Source: Flavimobilis rhizosphaerae (GTDB lineage Bacteria > Actinomycetota > Actinomycetes > Actinomycetales > Cellulomonadaceae). Taken from it: 64,000 nucleotides of DNA. Positions 44,221-52,641 of this stretch are shown here, piece by piece; position 1 is the stretch's first letter; every line of letters starts with the position of its first letter. A model generated the notes under the pieces. It had not been told where the DNA came from, made no database searches, and saw nothing but the letters and a program-made list of their open reading frames with translations. The translations under genes were made by a program, and so were the position numbers. The DNA is taken from assembly GCF_014852685.1 (NCBI RefSeq), contig NZ_JACZDF010000001.1, positions 62,001 to 126,000 of the forward strand, given 5' to 3'.

Positions 44221-46471
44221 GCCTGTGCCGGCCACGGAAACGCACTGCCCGTACTGCGCGCTGCAGTGCGGCATGCGCCTCTCCCCGCCGAGCGCGGAGG
44301 ACCGCACGGCACCGCCCGACGGCGGGGAGCGCCGTCGGCTCCCTGTCACGGTCGAGGGGCGGCAGTTCCCCACGAACCGGGGCGGGCTGTGCCAGAAGGG
44401 CTGGACGTCCGCGAGCGTACTCGCGGCCCCTGACCGCCTGACGACGCCGCTCGTCCGGGACGCCACCGGCACCCTCGTCGCGGCGACGTGGGACGACGCG
44501 CTCGACGTCGTCGCCGACCGGTTCCGCGCGGTCCGTGCGCGGTACGGCCCCGACGCCGTCGCCGTCTTCGGCGGCGGCGGGCTCACCAACGAGAAGGCCT
44601 ACCAGCTCGGCAAGTTCGCGCGCACCGCCCTGCGCACCCGCAACATCGACTACAACGGACGCTTCTGCATGGCCTCCGCAGCCGCAGCGGCGAACCGCTC
44701 GCTCGGTCTCGACCGCGGCCTGCCGTTCCCCGTCACCGACCTCGACGGCGGGCAGGCGATCCTCCTCGTCGGCTCCAACCCCGCCGAGACGATGCCCCCG
44801 CTCGTCGCGCACCTCGCCGGAGCGCGCGAGCACGGCGGGCTCGTCGTCGTCGACCCACGGCGCTCCGCCACGGCCGAGCTCACCGACGACGGCGCCGGGA
44901 TGCACCTGCAGCCCGTCCCCGGGACCGACCTCGCGGTGCTGCTCGGGCTCGCGCACGTCGTCGTGCACGAGCAGCTCGCCGACACGGACTACCTCGACGC
45001 CCGCACGACGGGGCTCGACGACCTGCGGCCAGACCTCGCGCAGTGGTGGCCCGAACGCACCGAGCAGGTCACCGGCGTCCCCGCCGACGACCTGCGCCGC
45101 GCCGCACGCCTGCTCGCCCACGCCAGCCCGCACCGCGGCGGCGTAGGCGCCTACGTCCTCACCGGCCGCGGGCTCGAGCAGTCCCGCCAAGGGACCGACG
45201 GCGTCACCGCCGCGATCAACCTCGCGCTGCTCCTCGGGCTCGTCGGCCGGTCCGGGTCGGGGTTCGGTACCCTCACCGGCCAGGGCAACGGGCAGGGAGG
45301 CCGCGAGCATGGCCAGAAGGCCGACCAGCTCCCCGGCTACCGCTCGATCACCGACCCTGCAGCGCGCGAGCACGTCGCGCGCGTGTGGGGAGTCGACCCG
45401 GCGGAGATCCCGGGGCCAGGCCTGCCCGCCGCCGAGCTGCTGCGGGCGCTCGGCACCCCGGGCGGACCGCGCGCCCTCCTCGTGCACGGGTCCAACCTGC
45501 TCGTCTCGGCGCCCGACGCCGCGCGTGTGCGCGAGCGCCTCGCTGCTCTCGACCTGCTCGTCGTGTGCGACTTCGTGCCGTCCGAGACCGCGCTGAGCGC
45601 CGACGTCGTGCTCCCCGTCCTGCAGTGGGCAGAGGAGGACGGCACGATGACGAACCTCGAAGGTCGCGTGCTGCGCCGTCGAGCCGCGCTGCCTGCGCCC
45701 GAGGGGGCGCGCAGCGAGCTGTGGATCTGGTCCGAGCTCGCGCGACGGCTCGACGCGCCCGGCCGCTGGTCCACCGACCCGTCCGCCGTCTTCGACGAGC
45801 TCGCCCGCGCGAGCGCAGGCGGCCGCGCCGACTACTCCGGCCTCTCGCACGCACGCCTCGACGCGCACGAGACCGCGACCAACGGCGCCGACGGCGGCGG
45901 CCTCTACTGGCCCGTCCCCAGCCCCGACCACCCCGGCACGCCGCGCGCCTTCCTCGACACGTTCCCCCTGCCCGGCGGCCGCGCCCGCCTCCTGCCCGTG
46001 CACCACCGCGGGCCCGACGACGTCCTCGACACCGCGCACCCCGTCCACCTCGTCACCGGCCGGGTCCTCCAGCACTACCAGTCCGGCGCGCAGACGCGCC
46101 GCGTCCCCGAGCTCGCCCGGGCCGTGAGCGACGCGTACGTCGAGATCCACCCGCTGCTCGCCGAGCTGTACGACGTCGCGGAAGGCGACACGGTCCGCCT
46201 CACCTCACGTCGCGGCACCGCGGTCGCGGTCGTGCGCCTGACGCGCAGCGTGCGGCCCGACACGCTGTTCATGCCGTTCCACTGGCCCGGCGAGAACAGC
46301 GTCAACAGGCTCACCAACCCGATCACCGACCCCGTCTCCGGGATGCCCGAGTTCAAGGTCGCGACCGTCCGGCTCGCGGTCGTCACCGGGGAGACCGTGG
46401 GTGCCGCGCCGGTCGCGGTCGTGACGGTCGCCGCCGCGCCGGTCGCGGTCACGAGGGGAGGGGCGCGATGA
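44213..46471 (+). CDS. nasA: Assimilatory nitrate reductase catalytic subunit (molybdopterin)
   Basis: The 752-residue protein belongs to the Mo-bis-MGD family. N-terminal [4Fe-4S] ligands are Cys12, Cys15 and Cys19 (CPYCALQC) and Cys60 (GGLCQKGW); the likely molybdenum ligand is Cys152 in RFCMAS. GQGNGQGGREHGQKADQLPG is characteristic of soluble assimilatory reductases. No signal peptide is present, so it works in the cytosol, reducing nitrate to nitrite. A GTG at 44225 is an alternative start. The Ala/Val C-terminal tail holds two copies of an 18-bp repeat. It overlaps the next gene by ATGA. Confidence 0.93.
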   Translation: MCEPVPATETHCPYCALQCGMRLSPPSAEDRTAPPDGGERRRLPVTVEGRQFPTNRGGLCQKGWTSASVLAAPDRLTTPLVRDATGTLVAATWDDALDVVADRFRAVRARYGPDAVAVFGGGGLTNEKAYQLGKFARTALRTRNIDYNGRFCMASAAAAANRSLGLDRGLPFPVTDLDGGQAILLVGSNPAETMPPLVAHLAGAREHGGLVVVDPRRSATAELTDDGAGMHLQPVPGTDLAVLLGLAHVVVHEQLADTDYLDARTTGLDDLRPDLAQWWPERTEQVTGVPADDLRRAARLLAHASPHRGGVGAYVLTGRGLEQSRQGTDGVTAAINLALLLGLVGRSGSGFGTLTGQGNGQGGREHGQKADQLPGYRSITDPAAREHVARVWGVDPAEIPGPGLPAAELLRALGTPGGPRALLVHGSNLLVSAPDAARVRERLAALDLLVVCDFVPSETALSADVVLPVLQWAEEDGTMTNLEGRVLRRRAALPAPEGARSELWIWSELARRLDAPGRWSTDPSAVFDELARASAGGRADYSGLSHARLDAHETATNGADGGGLYWPVPSPDHPGTPRAFLDTFPLPGGRARLLPVHHRGPDDVLDTAHPVHLVTGRVLQHYQSGAQTRRVPELARAVSDAYVEIHPLLAELYDVAEGDTVRLTSRRGTAVAVVRLTRSVRPDTLFMPFHWPGENSVNRLTNPITDPVSGMPEFKVATVRLAVVTGETVGAAPVAVVTVAAAPVAVTRGGAR

Positions 46472-48183
46472 AGGTCGTCGTCGTCGGGAACGGGATGGTC
46501 GGGTCGCGGCTGGTGACGGAGCTGTGCGCGAGCGCCGAGCCGGGCGCCGCCGCGCTCGACATCACCGTGCTCGGTGCCGAGGACCATGCGCCCTACAACC
46601 GCGTCCTGCTCAGCGAGGTCGTCGCCGGGGCGTACGACGTCGCGGCGATCGACCTGCCAGGCGTCGTGGACCCCCGGGTCGGGGTGTGGGCCGGGGTGTG
46701 CGCGGTCGCCGTCGACCGCGCAGCCCAGGTCGTCGTCGACTCGACCGGTGGGCGGCACCGCTACGACGCGCTCGTGCTCGCCACCGGTGCCGCAGCGCGC
46801 GTCCCCGAGCTGCCGGGGCTGCGCCGCGACGACGCTGCCCTCACGCCACCTCCGGCCCTCACCCCGACCGGCCTGGGCTGCGACGCCGCAGGTGCGGCCG
46901 CCAGCCCGCTACCCGGCTTGCTCGCCCCACGAAGTGACAGCGCGGGCCTCGTCCCTGGCGCGCACGTCCTACGCACGATCGACGACGCCCGCGAGATCGT
47001 CGCCGCGAGCGTCAACGCACGCCACGTCGTCGTGCTCGGTGCGGGCGTCCTCGGGGTTGAGGTCGCCGTCGGGCTCGCCGGCCGGGTCGGGCCGGACGCG
47101 GTCGTGCACCTCGTGCACCCGCGCGGGCTCATGAACGCCCAGCTCGACGCGGCCGCCAGCGAGGTGGCAGCCGACGCCGTCGCGCGCCTCGGCGTGCACG
47201 TGCGCACCAACGTCGGCGCGGCCGCGGTCGTGCTGCACGACGGCCGTGTCACGGGCGTCGTCCTCGACGACGGCACCCAGCTCCCCGCTGACCTGCTCGT
47301 CGTCACGGTCGGGACCCTGCCCGAGACGACCCTCGCTCGAGGCGCGGGACTCGACGTGGACCGTGGCGTCGTCGTCGGGCCCGACCTCGCGACGCTGCGT
47401 GACCACCGCGTCTACGCGGTCGGCGACTGCGCGCAGCCGCCGGATGGCGGGTCTGGGCTCGTGGGGCAGGGCTGGGACCAGGCCCGACGCCTCGCGCGGA
47501 CCCTCGCTGAACGTGCCGGGGCGCTCGCCGTGACGCCTGCCGGCCCACGCCCGGAGGCCTCCGACGGCGTGCCGGGCGACGACTGCTCGTGCGGTCCCGT
47601 CGACGACAGCTCGGTCGTCAAGGTCAAGGGACGCGGTGTCGACATCGTCGCGATGGGCGTGTCCGGCAGCGCGCGGCCCCCAGCGTGCGGCGCGCACCCG
47701 CGCCGCACGGTCCGCCTCAGCGACCCTGATGCTGTGCGGCACCTCGAGGTCGTCGTCCAGGGCGGCCGGGTCGTCGGCGCGACGTGCGTCGGAGGCGGCG
47801 CCGTCGCCGCGGACCTCGTCGCTGCATTCACTCGCGGCACCCCGGCGCCGCGCGACCCGGCGCAGCTCCTGGTCCGCGCCGTCGGCCCGGTCGGCGGCAG
47901 CGCCGAGACGCCCGTGCGGATCCCGGACCGCGCGACCATCTGCCGGTGCAACGGCGTCACCAAGGGCGACCTGGTGCAGGCCTGGGCCGACGGCAGCCGC
48001 ACGGTCGAGGACGTCGCCCGGACGACGCGCGCCACAACGGGCTGCGGCGGCTGCAAGGCTCCGGTCTGCGGCATCCTCGACTGGCTCCGCGCAGCAGAGC
48101 CCGCGCGGTCGGCCCCGGCTGCGCCCACCGCCCCGGCCGCCGCAGAGCGCGGCGAGGTCGTGAGGTCAGACTCGAGGTCGTGA
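46468..48183 (+). CDS. FAD/NAD(P) oxidoreductase with BFD-type [2Fe-2S] domain, probable electron donor of nitrate reductase
   Basis: The 571-residue protein resembles the first two domains of NirB: an FAD/NAD domain (VVVGNGMVGSRL, VVLGAGVLGVEVAV, VYAVGDCAQPP) and a C-terminal BFD domain with Cys492, Cys494, Cys526 and Cys529 (ICRCNG, GCGGC). No siroheme domain follows. Placed directly after the nitrate reductase gene with an ATGA overlap, it should pass electrons from NAD(P)H to it, like NasB-type subunits. Its final residues and stop TGA (48181-48183) lie inside a palindromic repeat, so the original C terminus may have been replaced. Confidence 0.85.
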   Translation: MKVVVVGNGMVGSRLVTELCASAEPGAAALDITVLGAEDHAPYNRVLLSEVVAGAYDVAAIDLPGVVDPRVGVWAGVCAVAVDRAAQVVVDSTGGRHRYDALVLATGAAARVPELPGLRRDDAALTPPPALTPTGLGCDAAGAAASPLPGLLAPRSDSAGLVPGAHVLRTIDDAREIVAASVNARHVVVLGAGVLGVEVAVGLAGRVGPDAVVHLVHPRGLMNAQLDAAASEVAADAVARLGVHVRTNVGAAAVVLHDGRVTGVVLDDGTQLPADLLVVTVGTLPETTLARGAGLDVDRGVVVGPDLATLRDHRVYAVGDCAQPPDGGSGLVGQGWDQARRLARTLAERAGALAVTPAGPRPEASDGVPGDDCSCGPVDDSSVVKVKGRGVDIVAMGVSGSARPPACGAHPRRTVRLSDPDAVRHLEVVVQGGRVVGATCVGGGAVAADLVAAFTRGTPAPRDPAQLLVRAVGPVGGSAETPVRIPDRATICRCNGVTKGDLVQAWADGSRTVEDVARTTRATTGCGGCKAPVCGILDWLRAAEPARSAPAAPTAPAAAERGEVVRSDSRS

Positions 48184-48222
48184 GGTTTGGCTCGCGACGT
48201 CGGTGTGAAGGTCGCGACCTCG
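48153..48222. repeat. Four-word palindrome, word CGAGGTCGTGAG, upstream flank of second nuclease-fold gene
   Basis: Perfect words at 48153 and 48173; inverted, diverged words at 48191 (CTCGCGACGTCG) and 48211 (GTCGCGACCTCG). The step is 20 bp in both arms. The second word carries the TGA stop of the preceding oxidoreductase gene. Confidence 0.92.
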
Positions 48223-48289
48223 GGGGAAGCGGCCGAGAGAAACATGTGGACAACCGCTGTCGTGTGCGCGGTGCGTCTTTGCTTGGAGG

Positions 48290-49312
48290 ATGAGCTTCCG
48301 ACGGATGCCCGCCGCGCGTGAGACCCGGGCGATTCCGACCATCCACCTTGCCGCGCAGCACTCGCCTCATGACGTCCGCGCGCTCGTGGCCGACGGCGTC
48401 TGGCGTCGCGTCCGGCGGGGCGCCTACGTCGACGCGGACTTTCTCGAACCGCTCGCGGATCCAGCCGGCACGGTGCCATCCCGTCACGTGCTGGCACGAC
48501 GGGCCGCGCTCGCTCAGGTCGCGGCGGTTGCGGCCGACCACCGGCTCCGCGGTGCGGACGTGGTCCTCAGCTACGAGTCGGCGGCGCTGCTCTGGGGCCT
48601 GCCGTTGTGGCGGGTGCCGGACCGAGTCCATGTGGTCGTCAGCGAGAGGCGGTCGGCTCGCGCGGCCGCGGACGTCGCTGGTCACCGCGTGCGCCTCACA
48701 CCTGGGGAGGTGACCAGGCGTGCTGGGATCCTGGTCACCAGCCTCGAGCGGACGGTGCTGGACCTTGCGTCGCACCGGTCCGCAGCCGAGGGGCTCGTGG
48801 TGGCCGACGCGGCGCTGCGGCAAGGAGTGTCACGGGCGCGTCTCGAGGAGCTGATGACCGAGCGCGCCGCGACCCGTGGGATCGCTCGCGCGCGCGAGGT
48901 GATTGCGCTAGGTGACGGCCTCGCGGAGTCACCGTGGGAGTCCTTCACGCGGCTGCACGTGATTGCTGCCGGTATGCCCCCGCCCCAGCTGCAGGTTCCG
49001 ATCCTCACGAGGCTCGGGACCTACCGAGCGGACATGGGGTGGGACGAGTGGCGAGGTCTCATCGAGTTCGACGGGCTGGTGAAGTACACCGAGCTCGCGG
49101 ACGGCGACCCGGCGCGGGTGGTGTTCGAGGAGAAACGTCGCCATGACGCGATCGAAGAGTGCGGGTGGCGGATACGACGAGTGACGAGCCAGGACTTTCG
49201 CGACCATCACGCGCTTCACGAGCGGATCAGGAGTCTGGTTCCGGCGGCTGCGCGGCGCCGGCTCGTGCCCCGTCCGCACCTGCTCCTCGCGACTCGTACG
49301 TCGAGGTCGTGA
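48290..49312 (+). CDS. AbiEi/Vsr-like protein with PD-(D/E)XK nuclease fold (copy 2)
   Basis: The 340-residue paralogue of the gene at 21973 has the same plan: winged-helix start (IPTIHLAAQHSPHDVRALVA, RRGAYV), AbiEi-like middle, and Vsr/DUF559-like C-terminal fold with Asp248, Glu259, Asp261 and Lys265 (ADMGWDEWRGLIEFDGLVKY), then GW-x2-RRVT. These residues and their spacing are identical in copy 1. No toxin partner is adjacent. It interrupts the nitrate cluster between the oxidoreductase and nirB2, and both sides carry palindromes with the word CGAGGTCGTGAG; its own stop TGA (49310-49312) is part of that word. The ATG at 48290 directly follows GGAGG, so an ATG at 48305 is also possible. Confidence 0.85.
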   Translation: MSFRRMPAARETRAIPTIHLAAQHSPHDVRALVADGVWRRVRRGAYVDADFLEPLADPAGTVPSRHVLARRAALAQVAAVAADHRLRGADVVLSYESAALLWGLPLWRVPDRVHVVVSERRSARAAADVAGHRVRLTPGEVTRRAGILVTSLERTVLDLASHRSAAEGLVVADAALRQGVSRARLEELMTERAATRGIARAREVIALGDGLAESPWESFTRLHVIAAGMPPPQLQVPILTRLGTYRADMGWDEWRGLIEFDGLVKYTELADGDPARVVFEEKRRHDAIEECGWRIRRVTSQDFRDHHALHERIRSLVPAAARRRLVPRPHLLLATRTSRS

Positions 49313-49371
49313 CTTCGAGACCCAGGTCGTGAGTTCCACGGCACGACCTCGCGCCCGAACTCACGACCTCG
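49302..49371. repeat. Four-word palindrome, word CGAGGTCGTGAG, downstream flank of second nuclease-fold gene
   Basis: Words at 49302 (CGAGGTCGTGAC) and 49322 (CCAGGTCGTGAG), inverted words at 49340 (GGCACGACCTCG) and 49360 (CTCACGACCTCG); step 20 bp. It overlaps the gene's own stop codon and matches the upstream flank's word. Confidence 0.93.
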
Positions 49372-49433
49372 ACGGGAAGAGGGGAACGGGGTGGGCGGGG
49401 CTCACAGCGGGGGAGCGGGGGGCGTGAGGAGAG

Positions 49434-49450
49434 GTTTACTGCCGGGTAAC
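49434..49450 (+). promoter_or_regulatory. GlnR-like box before the second nirB
   Basis: GTTTAC-N6-GTAAC places AC at 49438 and 49449, the AC-N9-AC spacing of a GlnR site, 46 bp before the nirB ATG. Confidence 0.6.
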
Positions 49451-49495
49451 AGCCGGGGTATGGCGTCGAAATCGCGCGGCCATAGCGTCGCAGAC

Positions 49496-52219
49496 ATGAA
49501 CACTTCTCCCTCCCAGACCCAGCCCGACGGCGGCTCGGCCGATCCCGACGTCGCCGCACGTCCGCTCGCCGGCTCGACCGCTGCCGCGCTGCCCGCGGAG
49601 GTCGCCGCTCCCGCGGCGTCCCAGGTCAGCGCGCCGCAGCGGGTCGTGGTGGTCGGCGGTGGGATGGTCGCGCAGCGGTTCGTCGAGGCGCTCCGCGACC
49701 GGGACGACGCCGGACGTCACCACGTCACGGTCCTCGCCGAGGAGCCGCGCGCGCCCTACGACCGCGTCGCGTTGACGTCGTACTTCTCGGGCCGTGACCC
49801 GGAGGCCCTTGCGCTCGGCGACCCCGCGTTGTGGCAGGACCCGCTCGTCAGGCTCGTGCGCGGTGACGCCGTGACGCGGGTGGACCGCGACGCGAGGACG
49901 GTCATGACTGCCTCGGGCCGCACGTTCCCGTATGACGAGCTGGTCCTCGCGACCGGCTCAGATGCCGCAGTCCCGCCGATCGAGGGCAACGACCTGCCGG
50001 GCGTGTTCGTGTACCGCACGATCGACGACGTCGCGGCGCTGCGCGGTTGGGTCGAGGAGCGTGCGGCGGCGGCGAGCCGGCCCGTGCGGGGCGCGGTGAT
50101 CGGCGGCGGCCTGCTCGGCCTCGAGGCGGCGGGCGCGCTCAAGGCGCTCGGCGCGCAGGCGACGGTCGTGCAGTTCGGCACCCATCTCATGAGCGCGCAG
50201 GTCGACCTCGGTGGTGGTGAGGCGTTGCGCCGCCTCATCAACAGCCTCGGGGTGGCGGTGCGCGTCAACACGGCGACGCAGCGGATGCGTCCGTCGCGGC
50301 GGACGGGCGCCGTCGGTCGCCTCGACTTCGCGGACGGCGGCCGGCTCGACGTCGACGTCGTCGTCCTCGCGACGGGCGTGCGGCCGCGCGACGAGCTGGG
50401 CCGTGCCATGGGTTTGGAGATCGGCGCGCGGGGCGGGGTCGTCGTCGATGACGCGTGCCGCACCGCGGTGCAGAACGTGTGGGCGATCGGCGAGGTCGCG
50501 TGCATCCAGGGAGCGTGCATCGGTCTGGTGGCGCCGGGGTACGCGATGGCGGAGGTCGTCGTCGACCGTCTGCTGGGCGGTGCGGCGACGTTCCCGGGTG
50601 CGGACACGGCGACGAAGCTCAAGCTGGCGGGGGTCGACGTCGCGTCGTGGGGTGACGCGTTCGGCTCGACGCCGGGCTCGATGGAGGTCGTGTGGGCGGA
50701 CCCCGTCGGCGGCGTCTACAAGAAGCTCGTGCTCGCGGACGACGCACGCACCCTCCTCGGCGGCGTGCTCGTCGGTGACGCGACGGCGTACGCGAGCCTG
50801 CGGCCGATGCTCGGCCGTGCCTTGCCGGGCGACCCGGCGGCGTTCCTCCTGCCCGAGGGCGGCGCGGGCGCGCCCGAACTCGAGCTGCCCGACGACGCGG
50901 GTGTGTGCTCGTGCAACAACGTCTCCGCGGGCACGGTGCGCGCGGCGGTCACGGAGCACGGCTGCACGGACCTCGCGGGGGTCAAGGCATGCACCCGCGC
51001 GGGCACGAGCTGCGGCTCGTGCCTGCCGCTCGTGAAGAAACTCATGACGGCGGAGCTCGCGAGGTCCGGAGTGGAGGTGTCGAACGCGCTCTGCGAGCAC
51101 TTCGACCTGTCGCGTGCGCAGCTGTACGACGCCGTCCGGGTGGCGGGCCTGACGTCGTTCAGCGAGGTGGTCGCGCGGTTCGGGACGGCCGAGGCGGGTC
51201 GCGGCTGCGACATCTGCAAGCCGGTGGTCGCGTCGATCCTGTCGACGGTCGCTCCGGCGCACGTGCTCGACGGTGAGCGTGCGACGCTCCAGGACACGAA
51301 CGACCACGTCATGGCGAACATGCAGAAGGACGGCACGTACTCGGTGGTCCCGCGCATCCCGGGCGGGGAGATCACGCCGGAGGGGCTGCTCGTGATCGGG
51401 CAGGTCGCGAAGGACTTCGGGCTGTACACGAAGATCACGGGCGGTCAGCGGATCGACATGTTCGGTGCGCGGATCGACCAGCTGCCGGGGATCTGGCAGC
51501 GGCTCGTCGACGCGGGCTTCGAGTCGGGCCACGCGTATGGCAAGTCGTTGCGCACGGTGAAGTCGTGCGTCGGGTCGACGTGGTGCCGGTTCGGTGTGCA
51601 GGACTCGGTCGGGCTCGCGGTGGATCTCGAGCTGCGGTACCGGGGCCTGCGGTCGCCTCACAAGATCAAGCTCGGGGTGTCGGGCTGCGCGCGGGAGTGC
51701 GCGGAGGCGCGTGGCAAGGACGTCGGGGTGATCGCGACGGACAACGGCTGGAACGTGTACGTCGGCGGCAACGGTGGGTTCACGCCGAAGCATGCGGTGC
51801 TCCTCGCGGAGGACCTGTCGACCGAGGAGCTGGTGCGCACGATCGACCGCTTCCTCATGTACTACATCCGGACCGCGGACCGCCTGCAGCGCACGGCCGC
51901 GTGGGTGGCCGACTACGAGGGTGGCGTCGACGCGATCCGCGCCGTGGTCCTGGAGGACTCGCTCGGCATCTGTGCCGACCTGGACGCTGCGATGGTGTTG
52001 CACCTCGAGACGTACGAGGACGAGTGGGCGGCGACCCTCGCGGACCCGGACAAGCTGCGGCACTTCCGCAGCTTCGTCAACGCTCCTGACGAGCACGACC
52101 GCACGCTCGCGTACGTCGCGGAGCGGGGGCAGGCGCGCCCGGCGACGGCGGCCGAGCGTGCGGGTGCAGGGGCAGGCCCTGTCCTTGTTGCCGGAACTAC
52201 CTTGGAGGTCCGCTCATGA
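49496..52219 (+). CDS. nirB: NAD(P)H nitrite reductase large subunit (copy 2)
   Basis: The 907-residue protein has the full NirB order: FAD/NAD domain (VVVGGGMVAQRF, GGGLLGLEAAGAL), BFD [2Fe-2S] domain (GVCSCNNVSAGTV, GTSCGSCLP), and siroheme/[4Fe-4S] core with C-x5-C (CVGSTWC) and C-x3-C (CARECAE). An Ala-rich ~45-residue N-terminal extension distinguishes it from copy 1. It should be the main nitrite reductase for nitrate growth given its place in the cluster, a GlnR-like box upstream and a siroheme gene downstream. The ATG at 49496 was chosen over the further upstream open frame, which crosses the GlnR box. Confidence 0.96.
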   Translation: MNTSPSQTQPDGGSADPDVAARPLAGSTAAALPAEVAAPAASQVSAPQRVVVVGGGMVAQRFVEALRDRDDAGRHHVTVLAEEPRAPYDRVALTSYFSGRDPEALALGDPALWQDPLVRLVRGDAVTRVDRDARTVMTASGRTFPYDELVLATGSDAAVPPIEGNDLPGVFVYRTIDDVAALRGWVEERAAAASRPVRGAVIGGGLLGLEAAGALKALGAQATVVQFGTHLMSAQVDLGGGEALRRLINSLGVAVRVNTATQRMRPSRRTGAVGRLDFADGGRLDVDVVVLATGVRPRDELGRAMGLEIGARGGVVVDDACRTAVQNVWAIGEVACIQGACIGLVAPGYAMAEVVVDRLLGGAATFPGADTATKLKLAGVDVASWGDAFGSTPGSMEVVWADPVGGVYKKLVLADDARTLLGGVLVGDATAYASLRPMLGRALPGDPAAFLLPEGGAGAPELELPDDAGVCSCNNVSAGTVRAAVTEHGCTDLAGVKACTRAGTSCGSCLPLVKKLMTAELARSGVEVSNALCEHFDLSRAQLYDAVRVAGLTSFSEVVARFGTAEAGRGCDICKPVVASILSTVAPAHVLDGERATLQDTNDHVMANMQKDGTYSVVPRIPGGEITPEGLLVIGQVAKDFGLYTKITGGQRIDMFGARIDQLPGIWQRLVDAGFESGHAYGKSLRTVKSCVGSTWCRFGVQDSVGLAVDLELRYRGLRSPHKIKLGVSGCARECAEARGKDVGVIATDNGWNVYVGGNGGFTPKHAVLLAEDLSTEELVRTIDRFLMYYIRTADRLQRTAAWVADYEGGVDAIRAVVLEDSLGICADLDAAMVLHLETYEDEWAATLADPDKLRHFRSFVNAPDEHDRTLAYVAERGQARPATAAERAGAGAGPVLVAGTTLEVRS

Positions 52220-52641
52220 CCCGCAGCCCGGCTCTCATCGCCGCGACCCCCGACGCCGCGACGCCCGCCGTGTCGCCCGACGACGCCTGGCTCCCGGTCT
52301 GCGCGCTCGCGGACCTCGCGGTCGAGCGCGGCGCGGTGGCGCTCATGGACGGCGAGCAGGTCGCGCTCTTCAGGCTGCTCGACGACACGGTCCTCGCAGT
52401 GCAGCAGCACGAGCCCCACACGCAGGCGATGGTCATGTCACGGGGAATCGTCGGGACGCGCGGCGGACGCCCGGTCGTCACGTCGCCCCTCTACAAGCAG
52501 GTGTTCGACCTGGCGTCGGGCGAGTGCCTCGACACGACGAAGGGCGAGCGCGTTGCTCTCGTGACGTGGCAGGTCGAGGTGCGCGACGGCGTCGTGCACC
52601 TCGGGTCGGCGCACGGCCCAGGCGCGAGGGCTGCGGCGTGA
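52216..52641 (+). CDS. nirD: Nitrite reductase small subunit (copy 2)
   Basis: The 141-residue NirD-type Rieske-fold protein lacks the cluster ligands, like its family: VCALADLAVERGAVALMDG, FRLLDDTVLAVQQHEPH, VMSRGIVG, SPLYKQVFDLASGECLD. An extra Ala/Pro N-terminal stretch of ~25 residues is present compared with copy 1. It overlaps nirB by ATGA and the SUMT gene by GTGA. Confidence 0.92.
   Translation: MTRSPALIAATPDAATPAVSPDDAWLPVCALADLAVERGAVALMDGEQVALFRLLDDTVLAVQQHEPHTQAMVMSRGIVGTRGGRPVVTSPLYKQVFDLASGECLDTTKGERVALVTWQVEVRDGVVHLGSAHGPGARAAA

Noticed and set aside
48290-49312. Classical insertion sequence
   Set aside because: No DDE or HUH transposase motif, and I saw no clear target-site duplication bordering the palindromes; the element type therefore stays open.
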